From: Apium graveolens
Taxonomy: Eukaryota; Streptophyta; Magnoliopsida; Apiales; Apiaceae
Reading direction: 5' to 3'
DNA: 64,000 bases
Assembly: GCF_009905375.1 (NCBI RefSeq)
Contig: NC_133652.1
Coordinates: 18,898,850-18,962,849, forward strand
Shown here: positions 33,154-44,500 of the stretch, piece after piece
How the letters are laid out: every line of letters begins with the position of its first letter
How positions within the stretch are numbered: position 1 is the first letter of the stretch
Notes under the pieces: model-generated
Databases searched by the model: none
Told to the model about the DNA's origin: nothing
The model's input: the letters and a program-made list of their open reading frames with translations, nothing else
Translations under genes and position numbers: made by a program

Positions 33154-35280
33154 ATGCCTCCCAAAAAGAAGAACCCAACAACCACATCCACCACAGACCC
33201 AAATATTCTTCAACTACTGGAAACTTTGCAACAGCAAACTAATGCTATAGCTCAACAACAACTAACTCTTCAACAACGAATTGAAAACCAAGATAACCGT
33301 GAGCCACACCAACCACCTGAACCACCAGTACCACCTAGACAAATTGTCACTTTCAAGGCTTTTCAGAATGTGAATCCTCCTGCATTTCATGATACCACTG
33401 ATCCAGTGATAGCTAACACATGGATCAAGGAGATGGAAAGGGCTTTTGAGTTGGTACAGTTAGGAGACGATCAGAAGACGCCGTATGCCACTTACTTCTT
33501 GAAGGGAGAAGTCATCTATTGGTGGGAATCAGTAAAAGCTATGGATGTCACTCAACAGGTTTCTTGGGAGAGATTTAAGAAGTTATTTCTGGACAAGTAT
33601 TACCCTAAGTACATGCAGAATCAGATGGAGCTAAAATTTCTTGAGTTAAAGCAAGGGAACATGACTGTACTGGAATACGAGAAGAAGTTCACTGAGTTGT
33701 CAAGGTTTGTGACGAGGTATACCAGCACTGAGGAAGAAAGAGCAAAGAAATTTCAGCAAGGATTGGAGCCTTGGATCAGAGATAGGGTGGCTATGTTTGA
33801 GCTTGAAACTTATGCGGGAGTAGTACAGAAAGCTGCTCTGATTGAGAATAATGGGATGCAGTCAAGGAAAGAGAGGGATAACAAGAAGAGGAAGGTTCCA
33901 TTTTATGGAGAAAAGTCTGAAGCAGGAAGTTCACAAGATCGGAATGAAAGAAGGATTGGTTTCCAGAAGGGCGGAACTTTTCAAACGAAGGGAAATTTGG
34001 GAAGAAGGCAAGAATCGAAGGGGAACAACCAGGCAAGCCAAGGGCGAGTTGGAGAAAATAGGTTCCAGAGACCGGAATGCAAGCACTGTGGAAGAAGGCA
34101 CCCCGGAGTGTGTAATAAGCCGAGCATGACATGCTACAGGTGCAATCAAAAGGGACATTTGGCAAACGAGTGCAAAATGCCGAAGCCAGGAGTTACATGC
34201 TACAAGTGTGGGAAGACTGGACACATAGCTAGGGAGTGCAAGGCAACCGGACCAATCAAAGCTCTGATGAATGTGGCAAGTACCAGTGCAAGCGTGCCAG
34301 CTGAGGTATTGGCATTACCTCCACCACCTACACCAACCCCACAAACAACAGCAAGGACTTTCGATCTAAAAATGAAGGATGCTGTTCAGAATTCGGAGGT
34401 GATAGCAGGTACACTTTTACTCAATAATGTCAAAGCTAAAGTATTGATTGATTCGGGAGCAACAAGATCTTTCATATCAGAAACTTTTGTTGATAAGCTC
34501 CAATGTGATAAAATGGTTATGAGTGAGATAGTAAATGTGGTAATTGCGAACCAAGAGAAGATTCCTGTGAACCAATTTTGTCCAAAGTGTGAGATTGATA
34601 TTTCGGGGTATAAGTTCTCAGCCGACTTGATACTCTTCAAGTTGGGAGAGTTTGATATAATCTTAGGAATGGATTGGTTAGGAGAGAATAGCGCTCAGAT
34701 AAATTGTAAGACCAAGAGAGTGTATTTAAAGACGAAGAGTGGAGAGAAGGTAGTATTTAAAGGGCAGAGGCAAGAGCAACCATTTCTTACAATTATTCAG
34801 GCTAAGAAGTTACTTAGAAAAGGTTGTGAGTCGTTCCTAGCATATGTAGTGGATTCAGAGAGAGGCAGCCCCAGCATGGAAGATATTCCTGTAGTTAATG
34901 AGTTCCCCGATGTGTTTCCCGATGAACTACCAGGCTTACCACCAGATCGACAAATTGAGTTCGAGATCAACCTTGCTCCAGGCACGGAACCAGTTTCAAA
35001 GGCCCCGTATAGGATGGCACCAGCGGAAATGAAAGAGTTGGCGGGCCAGCTACAAGAATTATTGGATAAAGGAGTGATAAGACCAAGTACGTCGCCATGG
35101 GGAGCACCTGTTCTCTTTGTGAAGAAGAAAGATGGGAGTATGCGTCTATGCATAGATTACCGGGAGTTGAATGAAGTAACGATCAAGAACCGCTACCCGC
35201 TACCAAGGATAGATGACCTTTTTGATCATTTGGCTTACTCCTTGCTTTACCCTGATATTACAGCTAGCAGCTATGGTTAG
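33154..35280 (+). CDS. gag-pol: Element D Gag-protease-truncated reverse transcriptase polyprotein
   Basis: A 708-residue open frame starting MPPKKKN. The capsid ([38 protein letters not shown]) is followed by Cys/His boxes at about 310-360 ([40 protein letters not shown]). Protease has [12 protein letters not shown] and ILGMDWL. Reverse transcriptase begins at [16 protein letters not shown] and reads to [28 protein letters not shown]. There it fuses to 3' LTR sequence and ends about 15 codons later, before the YxDD active site, RNase H and integrase. Gag and protease look intact; the enzyme part is dead. Confidence 0.93.
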   Translation: MPPKKKNPTTTSTTDPNILQLLETLQQQTNAIAQQQLTLQQRIENQDNREPHQPPEPPVPPRQIVTFKAFQNVNPPAFHDTTDPVIANTWIKEMERAFELVQLGDDQKTPYATYFLKGEVIYWWESVKAMDVTQQVSWERFKKLFLDKYYPKYMQNQMELKFLELKQGNMTVLEYEKKFTELSRFVTRYTSTEEERAKKFQQGLEPWIRDRVAMFELETYAGVVQKAALIENNGMQSRKERDNKKRKVPFYGEKSEAGSSQDRNERRIGFQKGGTFQTKGNLGRRQESKGNNQASQGRVGENRFQRPECKHCGRRHPGVCNKPSMTCYRCNQKGHLANECKMPKPGVTCYKCGKTGHIARECKATGPIKALMNVASTSASVPAEVLALPPPPTPTPQTTARTFDLKMKDAVQNSEVIAGTLLLNNVKAKVLIDSGATRSFISETFVDKLQCDKMVMSEIVNVVIANQEKIPVNQFCPKCEIDISGYKFSADLILFKLGEFDIILGMDWLGENSAQINCKTKRVYLKTKSGEKVVFKGQRQEQPFLTIIQAKKLLRKGCESFLAYVVDSERGSPSMEDIPVVNEFPDVFPDELPGLPPDRQIEFEINLAPGTEPVSKAPYRMAPAEMKELAGQLQELLDKGVIRPSTSPWGAPVLFVKKKDGSMRLCIDYRELNEVTIKNRYPLPRIDDLFDHLAYSLLYPDITASSYG

Positions 35281-35508
35281 ATTCAAGCAGACTGCCCGTA
35301 AGACCTGTGATGCTGATGCTTATGTTCGAGCTCAGGTAGAATAAGTAATAATAGCTGTGAGGACTCGGTATTTGTAATCAGATGTAATAGTTGATAGTGT
35401 TGGGCTGTTCCAAACCCTAAACTGTAAGATCTTGGATTGGTTGTGTATTCTTCATTAAAATGATGTAATAACTATATTTATTTTGCTGTTTAAGTTGGGG
35501 GTGTGACA
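35227..35508 (+). repeat. 3' LTR remnant of element D
   Basis: The last 282 bp of the LTR, matching 32065-32346 at a constant offset of 3,162 with one difference. The left edge is the deletion junction within the reverse transcriptase codons DLFDHL, at shared bases CATTTG. Confidence 0.93.
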
Positions 35509-35513
35509 GAACA
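35509..35513 (+). repeat. Target-site duplication of D (right)
   Basis: GAACA, identical to 28297-28301. Confidence 0.95.
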
Positions 35514-35944
35514 AGATAATAAACACTTATGGATGCACTACACTACATTTATTATTTTATATTGTACGTACCTCTTTCCTCCAGCAATAACCACAATTGT
35601 ATAAAATGGAAAACAATAAATACAAAAAGAAAATCTAGATGATTTGATCCTACATGAGAGAATGAATGATGCAACAAATTGGTTTTTAACAATTAACTAA
35701 CTAATATTTTTGAATTTTTCAAATATTTATTTTTTGGAGTTTTCAATAATAAAAGTGAGAAAAAAATAGAGAGGTGATACGGAATACCGAAAAGCGCTTT
35801 CAAAAATTTCAAAAGAGACGGTGATGCCTTCTAGCGATCTTCTTGTCCAAGCTTTCCTCCGCTTCCCAATTCCCTAAAAAACAAAGAGCAAAACAAAAAA
35901 ACTAGTCCGAAGAATTAAATATCAAGGAGTGAAAATTAATAATA
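35514..35944 (-). other. Leader of element G right of the D insertion
   Basis: AT-rich untranslated leader between the primer site and D. No ORF or RNA gene is supported. Confidence 0.65.
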
Positions 35945-35963
35945 GTCCCCGACAGCGGCGCCA
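35945..35963 (-). other. Inner primer-binding site of element G (tRNA-Asp)
   Basis: On the minus strand TGGCGCCGCTGTCGGGGAC, complementary to the tRNA-Asp 3' end, the primer used by Athila-type elements. It is separated from the LTR by the captured tRNA and is followed by AAAACTTGA, the same bases that lie next to the LTR. Confidence 0.85.
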
Positions 35964-35973
35964 AAAACTTGAC

Positions 35974-36045
35974 GTCGTTGTAGTATAGTGGTAAGTATTC
36001 CCGCCTGTCACGCGGGTGACCCGGGTTCGATCCCCGGCAGCGGCG
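35974..36045 (+). tRNA. tRNA-Asp (GTC) sequence captured in the retroelement primer site
   Basis: A 72-nt full-length tRNA-Asp. The acceptor stem is GTCGTTG paired with CAGCGGC, the anticodon GTC (36007-36009) lies in a 5-bp stem CCCGC/GCGGG, and the T arm contains GGTTCGATCCC (36024-36034, box B). Box A is TAGTATAGTGG (35981-35991). Encoded CCA follows at 36046-36048, which nuclear plant tRNA genes lack, so it derives from a mature primer tRNA. Base 36040 is G, giving a U-G pair in the acceptor stem; G agrees with the element's primer site rather than with the A I expect in plant tRNA-Asp. No T-run terminator follows directly, so function as a tRNA gene is uncertain. Confidence 0.9.
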
Positions 36046-36054
36046 CCAAAAACT

Positions 36055-36917
36055 TGATGTGTAAAATAACTGCAAGTGCACAACAATTAATTGTAGCAAA
36101 TACAGGTCGATCCATAGAGACTATAAATTTTCAAAACCCTAACAATTTAAATCAGGCAAACTAGAGAATAAGATTTGAGAGGAATTTGAATTAACCTAAT
36201 TAGCAAATAAATCAAATAATATGGAAAACCTAGGAATCTGAATCCGTTAATCAATCAGAATTAAAATCAACTCATCCTAAAATCAATTCTCTTTTCTTCA
36301 CAAATAAATTTTAATTAACGAGACAAACATATACCATAAAACTTGTTATCTAACAATAACCCATCAAAACTTCATGGAGCAAGCATAGGCTATGAAAAAT
36401 AAATCCGGTAACAATAATATATTTAAATCACTTTGTCAATTAAACAATTAAGCACCAAGAAAAATCATGAGAATCAAATAATAGGAACGAGAAGATATCA
36501 AAGCAATTAAATTAACTTCATCTTCATCCTAGGGAACAAATTTAGCTACACATGATAAAAAGATGAACAAAACAAATAACTAATTGAGTGTCTTGGGTGT
36601 TGGAATGTTGAATGTGTAAAATACAAGAGGGGATACCCATATATATAGGGAAAATATGAGGGTTGGGTTCTTGGAATACAAGTAGGATTCTTAAAGTAAA
36701 TTCTTCTTCTTCTTCCCCAATAAGGATTCTATTTATCTTCCAATTCCCTTGACTTCTAGAATAGTCCACCTCCTTGCTTTTTTTGCACCTTTTCCAACTC
36801 GAATTCTGATTTTATTTATTTTCCTACAAAACAAAGTAAAACAATTTATTTATTAATAAAATCAAGAAAACGAACATAAAATAGGTATTAATAATATGCA
36901 ATAATATGGACCTATCA
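36055..36917 (-). repeat. 5' LTR of element G
   Basis: An 863-bp LTR starting TGATGTGTAAAAT and ending GGACCTATCA on the plus strand, matching 22749-23577 with scattered substitutions and small indels. CAATG follows at 36918-36922. Confidence 0.92.
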
Positions 36918-37811
36918 CAATGCAAAAGACTTGAGTCTAGAGGTAGTCTATGATGCCATTACAGATGTATACAAAGCTCAGTTGAAAGCATTTCATCTGT
37001 TTGGTAAAGCTCTTAAAATCAAGTTTACTGGCCATAAAGGCAGAATAAGAAAATTGGTGAATGAGAATATGGACAAGATCATACCATCTCAAGTGCATAT
37101 CTCTTCTAAATTCAAGTATTTTACTGAGCAAATGACTATAATGGATCTTACCTCTATTGAGAAGGAAGTCAAAAACCTCAAACTATCTTTCTCAAATCTT
37201 CAGACAGTGTTCCAGAATCATATTACTAACTCAAATGAGACCAAGGTCCAGCTGGATCAACTTCACTAGAGCAGATATAAGCCTTCATCTTTGGTAATGG
37301 AAGGGATCAAAGAAGCTGTAGAAGAACACTTTGGCACATCTAGCAGCTCTTATCAACCTGGATCCACTTCAACAAATCTGCAAACTCAGTCTCTACAAGG
37401 TCAAATCACGGCATTGCAAGACTACAACTCCTCTCTCACTGCACAAGTTCAGGCCTTGACATCTCTTGTCAAGAGCCAACAAACTGATTTCAAAACCTGG
37501 TGGACTGTCATAAACATCTTCAAATGCAGAACTCTATATGTTGGATATAGAAGGAGTTGAAGATTAAAGATAGATTCATCTATGACAACAATGCAGAGGA
37601 TGATAACTCAACATAGACAAGACTTGCGAATAATCTTATATCCATTGAAACCAGTACGAAGATAGAAGACTTGACATATACAAAATGATCTGGAAAGCTA
37701 CCGTGAAGAAGTCGTCAACAGAAGTTCGAAGGAAGTTCATTAATATGTTAATTCATCGAAGGAATAAGGTTGAAGATATTCGAAGTAGCAATCTGGATTG
37801 GTGTGAAGGTA
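36918..37811 (+). pseudogene. Element E: accessory-ORF remnant (right part)
   Basis: After the CAATG duplication the frame interrupted at 22748 resumes as AKDLSLEVVYDAITDVYKAQ and runs about 115 residues. A helical, heptad-like region (SIEKEVKNLKLSFSNLQTVF) ends at TAG near 37267. A second open stretch (37291-37560) adds LQGQITALQDYNSSLTAQVQ, also coiled-coil-like. From 37561 to 37811 nothing is readable. This is the C-terminal coiled-coil part of a copia accessory ORF. Element F is inserted at 37812. Confidence 0.6.
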
Positions 37812-39211
37812 TGTAAGGCATATGTCATAACCTATTTGTATATTCGAGGATTTAACTCAACTCAAATAAGAATGTAATAAGTAAATAGTGGATCTACCAT
37901 CAAAGAGATCTCACAAAGTAACATCTGTCAGAGGATTCAGAAACAAGGTTCATCTACAGACTTGAGGAGTTACTTCACTGAAAGAAGCTCAAGAAATTGA
38001 TCAAGCCTCAGTGATACAAATCAAGATTGTGGATTTAATCAAGTGACAGAGATCTCGTCAGGGTATCAACGAATTACAAGGATTTAATCTGAAGAAAATC
38101 AAGTATCAAAGTCAAGATATGAAGAAACGTCACGGAAGTTAGTCACTCATGAACCAGACAGTACATCGAGTGTCAACATTGAAGTGGTGGAATTGATTCA
38201 TAATTCTCAGTGATTTTCAGAAGAATGGTTGCTGCTCAGGATTAGTATTAATTCTCTATTAATTAATTAAGTCATATAATTTAATTAAGAAAATAAATTA
38301 TATCTGTAAAGATTAATTTATTTATTAATTGAATTAATTGATTAATTAATTCAAAATTAATATTAAGGATTTTCAGAATTTAAATTGGATTAAAATCTAT
38401 TTAAATTCAGCAAGACAATCTTTTGTACTAATATGACAATCGGTATGACAATCAATAGTCATACCGAAAGTCATGCCAGTTCATTTAATTGTCTTGCCGA
38501 AAGTTCTACTGGAAGGAGGATTGTCTTGCTAGTTCATTTGATTGTCTTGCCGAAAGTCTTGCCAGTTCATTTAATTTTCTTGCCGAAAGTCATTGTGGTT
38601 CAACAAATTGTCTTGCTAGCTCAATGGATAGTCATAACGAAAGTCATGCCAGTTCATTTGATAGTCCTACCGAAAGTTCTACCAGCTATTGGGATTGTCT
38701 TGCTGAGCTAAAAGGATTGTCATTCCAGTTCTTTTCTATTCGTTTGATTGGTTAAAAAGACAGAAGCAACCATTCAACAACCAACACAACAGAAGTCAAG
38801 AACACAGCAGAAAAGAAAAACAAGCAGCAATATTTCATCTTTTCATCTGCATATTTCAAGATCACATTTTTAGTTTTTAAAGTTAAATCCAAACCACTAG
38901 AAATCTTTATCTTGTTCTTGTGTAACAATCTAGCGGATCAAAATCCCTAGAACTTAATCTCAAATTATGTTTAACATTTGATTCTTTTTATTGCAAAAAT
39001 TGAAAAAGTTCATGTCGAATTTATTCTAGATTTGTGATAATTAATTTGAGATTAATCCCTTGTAATCGATACAGTTGTTGTAACACCTTTCAAGTTTAAT
39101 AATATTCTTATTTAACTTGAATTTTGTTTCACATTTTTATTCCGCATTTATTCGATTATTTGGTACATTTTGTATTCAACCCCCCTTCTACAAACACATT
39201 GGGACCTAACA
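37812..39211 (+). repeat. 5' LTR of element F
   Basis: A 1,400-bp LTR from TGTAAGGC to CCTAACA. It contains an AT tract of TTAATTAA units (38265-38355) and a tandem array of 30-40 bp units built on CCGAAAGTC and GCCAGTTCATTT (about 38425-38720). It ends with the CAACCCCCCTTCTACA block found in other copia LTRs here. Confidence 0.88.
38425..38720 (+). repeat. Degenerate tandem repeat in the F LTR
   Basis: At least six imperfect units containing TTGTCTTGCCGAAAGT and GCCAGTTCATTTGATT. The truncated right LTR has the same array start (47800-47950) and is cut inside it. Confidence 0.8.
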
Positions 39212-39213
39212 AT

Positions 39214-39226
39214 TGGTATCTGAGCC
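39214..39226 (+). other. Primer-binding site of element F
   Basis: TGGTATCTGAGCC, a one-base variant of the initiator tRNA-Met site, two bases after the LTR. Confidence 0.85.
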
Positions 39227-39308
39227 TTCTGATTAACGAACAAATCAAGATCCTATACTTTTGTGATTTTTTCAACTCCGTGAATTTTTATTTATTCAAA
39301 AAATCATA

Positions 39309-40364
39309 ATGACTTCACAAAAAGTTGGAACTGTTAAAATTCCACTATTTGATAAAGAAAATTATATCATGTGGAAGAAGAATATGCTATTATTTTTACA
39401 AGTTGCAAACCCCAAATATCTGAACTTGTTAAAGAAGGGTCTAAAAACTCCGATGGTTATTGAACCAGAGGTGATAGTAGATGATGTTGTGATTACCAAA
39501 GCTAGAACCTATCCAAAAGAGCCTGAAGATTTTACTCCTGCTGAAAAGGAAGAAGTCTCCTTGGATGCCAGCCTTCAATTAATATTAATTGATTCCCTTG
39601 ATCCCTTGATGAACAGACATGTGATGAACTGTAAAAATTCCAAACACATGTGGGAAACTATTGAGGTGATTAATGAAGGCATATAGGAAGTTAGGGATAA
39701 CAAGTTAGAGATCCTAACCTCTGAGTATGAACATTTCAAATCCAATCCAGGAGAAGGAACTACTGAAGTGTTTGAGAGGTACAATGCGTTGATCAACAAC
39801 TTGAACATAAATGGAAAATATTATTCAATCAGGGAGGTCAACAAAAAGTTTCTTTTAACACTGCCAACTCATCTTGAACATAGAATCACTGCCATTAGAG
39901 AAGCTAGAGATCTGAGTGAGATTTCTTTGGATAGACTCTATGGTGTGTTAAAAACCTATGAGTTGGAGCAGATTCAGCAAAAGGAAGTCTACGGGAAAGA
40001 TAGAATGGTTAGCACATCTACTGCTCTTGTAGCTGAAGGTCAACAACAGAAACAATCTCAACAGTTAGAGAGAATGGTACAGTTTGCCAAGGCTGAGGAA
40101 AATGTGTTAGTAGCAGAATATGATCCTCCTACTACAAATCAATCCAGTGATGATTTTTATTCCTTGGAAGAGCTGGAGCAATTGGAAGAAGAGTCAATGA
40201 CCCAAATTGTCAAGAGATTCTCCAATGTCAGATTCAAGAGGAATCACAAGTTTAAGTACAAGTCCAACTACAACAAATTCCAGAAAGGTGGATCTTCATC
40301 CTCTAACACCAGCAGTGGTGGATACAAAACAGGGATGGTTGATCGGAGCACCATTAGATGCTAA
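39309..40364 (+). pseudogene. gag: Element F Gag, capsid part with stops
   Basis: From ATG 39309 (MTSQKVGTVKIPLFD, then YIMWKKNMLLFL) the frame encodes a copia capsid: VMNCKNSKHMWETIEV, EVFERYNALINNL and ISLDRLYGVLKTYELEQ. TAG at 39684-39686 stands inside the usual EGTEE motif. A second stop (TAA at 40362-40364) falls between the first two Cys of the zinc knuckle (C-stop-NC). Confidence 0.85.
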
Positions 40365-41524
40365 AACTGCAATGAGTTGGGAACTTTTCCACAGAATGTA
40401 GGAAGCCAAAGCAAGTAAGGGCTTATCTGGCAAAGGGAAGAAGCTGGGATGATACTGATAGTGAAGATGAAGAAGAAGGGAATCTTGCTCTTATGGCTAT
40501 TGATGAAAAAGCTTCATCATCAAGAAAAGAGGCAAAATATACTGATGCTGAATTAGTTTATCATCCAGGAGGTAACTTATATTGTGCTCGTCGTGATAAT
40601 GAACTGTTAAGTTTACAGATCAAAGACCTTGAGAAAGAGTTCAATGAATTAAGACTTGTGCATATTAATCAAGACAAATTAAAAGAACAAGTATCTTTTC
40701 TAGAGAATAGAGTTGACTGTTATAGAAAACTCGAAACTATTCTCAAAGACAAGATCACCGGTCTTGAGACTAAGGTTAGAGCCTACTTCAATTCTTGTTC
40801 GAAGGCTAAAGAGTTCTACAGTAAGCAAGCTGTTAATCAAACATTTGGAATAGGTTATGATTACAATGTTGCTATTAGAGAATTAGGCATAAACTCCCCT
40901 CCTCATGTCTGTGCCAAAGGTAGGGAAGTACCACATGTGCTTAAGGGTGTTGATGAACCCCTCTATAAGAGATCAATTACTGAACCATTTAATGGGCCCT
41001 CTTTTGTTATTCAAGAAGAAATGCGTGCTGAAGATCTTGCTAATGAGAAGGTTGTTTCCAAGCCAAGTGTGTCGAAAGTTCCAGTCAAAGTTGTGAAACC
41101 AACTGAGACTAACTCAGACACACCTGAGTTGGATAACAAAAATGCCATGTCTACCATGCATAAATTTCCTGTTGTTAATCACTCTCATAAAGCATGTGGT
41201 GTTGCTAATTGTATGTCTTGTGCTTTTAATTTGATGTATGCTTATTTTAATGGTAAGCATGTTTCTAGTGATAAGACTACTCCTCGTCAGCATGTGAATA
41301 ATAGGAAGCATGATAGGTCTAAGACTGCTAGTCCTTCTAAGGCTAGAAAGGAGACATTTGTGCCTAAGCCTAAACAGAAATTTGTTAAGGCTGTTTACAA
41401 GGTCAAATGTCCAGTCATTGAGAAGGTTGAGAGCATTAAAGTTAAGAATGTGGTTTTTCCTGACAAAGGTCAATTCTACAAGTATGCCGGACCCAACCAA
41501 GTTTGGGTTCCGAAGAAGGGTTAA
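40365..41524 (+). pseudogene. gag: Element F Gag, zinc-knuckle remnant and C-terminal half
   Basis: The rest of the knuckle is readable as GHFSTECRK only after a one-base loss near 40382. The 343-residue frame 40493-41524 then has a coiled-coil region (LSLQIKDLEKEFNELRLVHI, KDKITGLETKVRAY), a Cys/His patch (HKACGVANCMSC), a basic stretch and the terminal signature NQVWVPKKG before TAA. The TAA lies in the target duplication of K, but the sequence after K also begins with TAA in this frame, so a stop here is original. Confidence 0.8.
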
Positions 41525-44500
41525 TGTGGCGCCCTCCAAACCCGGGTCAGAAGTTTGGGGTCCACACACACCTTATTTATAACCTGCTTATAATAATAAT
41601 AAAAATAATAATAATATGCAGTGACCCTACTTACCAACTACCACGGACTGCAACAGGTTAAAGTATGCACACAAGCCAAACACTTCTACTTATATTAGAA
41701 AACGTTCAAATCCCAACTATTCAACTCATAACTGAGTATTAAACATTATTACAAACTTCTACAAACTTAAATTATTCCAAAAGAATCCTACTAGCTCCAC
41801 TGGATCAACCTGAATCCCTAGCTCTCACACTAGACTGGGGATCCTTGCTACCATCTGGTTCCTTTTTAACTGGAAAAAATATAAACAACATCGCACAAAT
41901 GAGCTAACTAGCTCAGCAAGTCACAATGACAAGAATGAGAGTAAAGATCATCAAGTAAAAAGGTTTATATTATTGAGTGAGCAATGATTATGAATTTAGA
42001 ATTGGATATTATATTTTCATTTTAAAACTAAGGTTAGGCTGCTGATCAGTCACGTACTAACCCCGAGCAGGGCACACAACTTAGCTCTAATTACTGGATC
42101 CAAGGCACACATTGGCCTAACTTGACCACCAATCTGGTCTGACCACGAATCTGGTCCATAATTTTATAAAATAGTCTAATTCTAACATAATAACAGAATC
42201 AATAATGTAAAGCAATAAACAAACACATAAGTATCATTGGATGTTCCATAAGGAAATGGTTTCAATATTCGCAAAGGATCAATATGTCATTTTCAAAGAA
42301 TGACTATCAGGTAATGAAAGAATTGGATAACAAAGGAATCAAAGTTCCAAGATTACAAGGATTTGGTCTTTCAAAGTATAAAGTATAATGGTTTAATAAT
42401 GTAAGAATCTTGATTCAGTGTTTGGTGTTTAGTTTGTATGTATTTGTGGAGTAGAATCGTATATCTGTGATTCATATTTGGGTATACAATAATCAATGGT
42501 TCAGAAAGAATAAGGCTTACGGCTCAAAGATCAACAACTGAAATCAGGGTTTAGGGTTCAGTGCTTCAAAACACTTGCAATATAGAATGGGTTTATCAAT
42601 CAACCACAACATATATCTCGAGAAAGTTTAGAACACTTGCCTGGTACTAGCTTACTATACTGCACTCGCTTTCAATCACCACTGTTTCACTCCTCGACTA
42701 CCTATTTTCCTTTTCTATGCCTTGCCTCTTCTGCTCACAAATCATAAGCATATATCAATATTTAACTCATGCGATTCTATTCGAAACATACTTTTATCTA
42801 CCCCTCGTTTCACCCAAATCCGATTAATGGATTGAAAGTTATGCGATAAACAAGTAAACATCGAATATATATACCGATAGTCAACCAACCAGTCATATAT
42901 AACACTTAATACATCAAAAAATTAATGATATATCAATTATAAAGGAGTCTCAAGTCATAAACAGGTTTTCGGATATTTAATATGATTTTTAAAACATTTT
43001 TCGGAATTAAAACGGATCGTTGGATCAGTTTCGGAGTAATAAACAGGGTTCGGTTGACCCATTTTGGCTTCAAAACCATTTTATAATAATTATCGAGCCT
43101 TGAAAATAATTTAAAATAATATTTTAAAGCTCGAAAGTATTTTTCGGAATTTTTAAATCATTTTTAAATAATTAAGTCTAATTAAATAAATAATTAAAAT
43201 CAATTACTAATTAATTAAATTAATTAATCAATTAATTTTCGAATTAATTGACTAATTAACTAATTAATTATTAACTAAAATTAATTAACTAATTAATTCA
43301 GATTTATTTTTGAATTAAAAATAATTTTCAGAATTAAAATAATCATTTTTGGAATTTTCAGAAATTAAAAACGAATTTTTATAATAAAAATAGATAGGAA
43401 ATATGATTTTTGAATATTTTTAAAACAGGAATCCAAAATTTGCAAGTTTTGGAAACCTCAGGGACTTAACTGTTTCTTCCCCAAAAGATAAGGTACTAAA
43501 CTGTAATTTTACAGGGGGGTCGCCGGAAAACAGTCGGGTTCGCCGGAGAACTCGTCTCCGGTACCGTCGCACCACCATCACCTCCAGATCATATCTACAC
43601 AACACCAGGAACACAACCATGCAATCAAATCATTCTAATAACCCCTGAGTTGGCCGAAAATTGGCCAAGAACATCGCCGGTTTACGGCGAACTTCGAAAA
43701 TTTTCAAACCACGATTCTCTTCGATTCACGAATCCTCTGTTAACAAGCTATATACCAATCGATTGCAAATTTCATAAGGAACATAATCCACTATAAATAA
43801 ACAGCTAATAACCCCTAAATCAAAAAGCCCCAAATTTCAATTAAGAACATTCATACGGGTTGTAAACCCTAATTTTAAAATTCGAGAATTAAACCCACTT
43901 TTGAGCATGTTATTGAACTCCAAATCAGTCATATAATATATCAAAATCATCAGGAAAACAAGCTCTACAACATACAATCATCAAATCATACAAACAATCA
44001 TCCGAACAAAAATTCATATTTTTAATGAAATTAATTCGAAAATAAATAAATTTTTAGAAAATAAACCTTGATTTCTGCAGTGATTTGGAACACAGAATCT
44101 GATAGAACACCTCAAATCCTTCGTTTTGGTTACTCAAGCTTTGAAAACAGAGATCGATAACGTCTTCGTTTTGTTGTTTGATTCTTCTCTGGAAAATTAT
44201 CTAATTACTATCTGCAATTGATTTTGATACGAAATAAAATACGGAAAAAGGCTATTTATAATTACGGAAAATTAGTATCATGTTGGATCATTCCGGATAT
44301 AAAATGGTACGTTTATTTATAAAAACAGATCCAAACGGTATCGGTTTTCAGGATAATTATCAAAATCAGTACAATTTGTACTGCGGTCTTGGTCTCAGCA
44401 CCTGGTTCCACGTATTACGAAGTGATAACTATAATAGTTTAAATAAAGGATCTCGTTTATCAAAAATACGAGTTTTATTGATTAACCGAAATGAATAATG

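Larger units (their letters stand above)
28302..35508 (+). mobile_element. Ty3/gypsy element D (chromovirus-like), internally deleted, young
   Basis: A full 4,045-bp 5' LTR, primer site, small ORF, gag-protease and the start of reverse transcriptase are followed abruptly by the last 282 bp of the 3' LTR. GAACA flanks both ends, so the insertion itself is intact and the deletion happened inside it. The 3' LTR remnant differs from the 5' LTR at only one base that I can see (32074/35236), so the insertion is recent. It lies in the leader of G. Confidence 0.93.
22749..36917 (-). mobile_element. Ty3/gypsy element G, Athila/Tat-like, gag-protease only, split by D
   Basis: Two LTRs (22749-23577 and 36055-36917), a target duplication CAATG on both sides, a tRNA-Asp primer site beside the right LTR and a polypurine tract beside the left LTR define a complete minus-strand element. 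It contains Gag and aspartic protease but no reverse transcriptase, RNase H or integrase, so it is non-autonomous. D is inserted in its 5' leader. Without D it is about 7 kb. Confidence 0.9.

Noticed and set aside
35974..36045. A normal host tRNA-Asp gene
   Set aside because: It has an encoded CCA, sits exactly at a tRNA-Asp primer site, and is bracketed by a duplicated primer-site/LTR junction, all pointing to primer capture by the retroelement.
38425..38720. CRISPR-like array
   Set aside because: Units are imperfect, spacers are not unique, and the block is part of an LTR in a plant nuclear element.
43170..43310. Origin- or matrix-attachment-like AT tract
   Set aside because: TTAATTAA runs also occur in the F LTR; simple AT-rich repeats are enough to explain them, and no further evidence exists.
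44280..44498. 72-codon ORF in K
   Set aside because: No family resemblance, lies in a solo LTR, and composition equals that of the surrounding AT-rich DNA.
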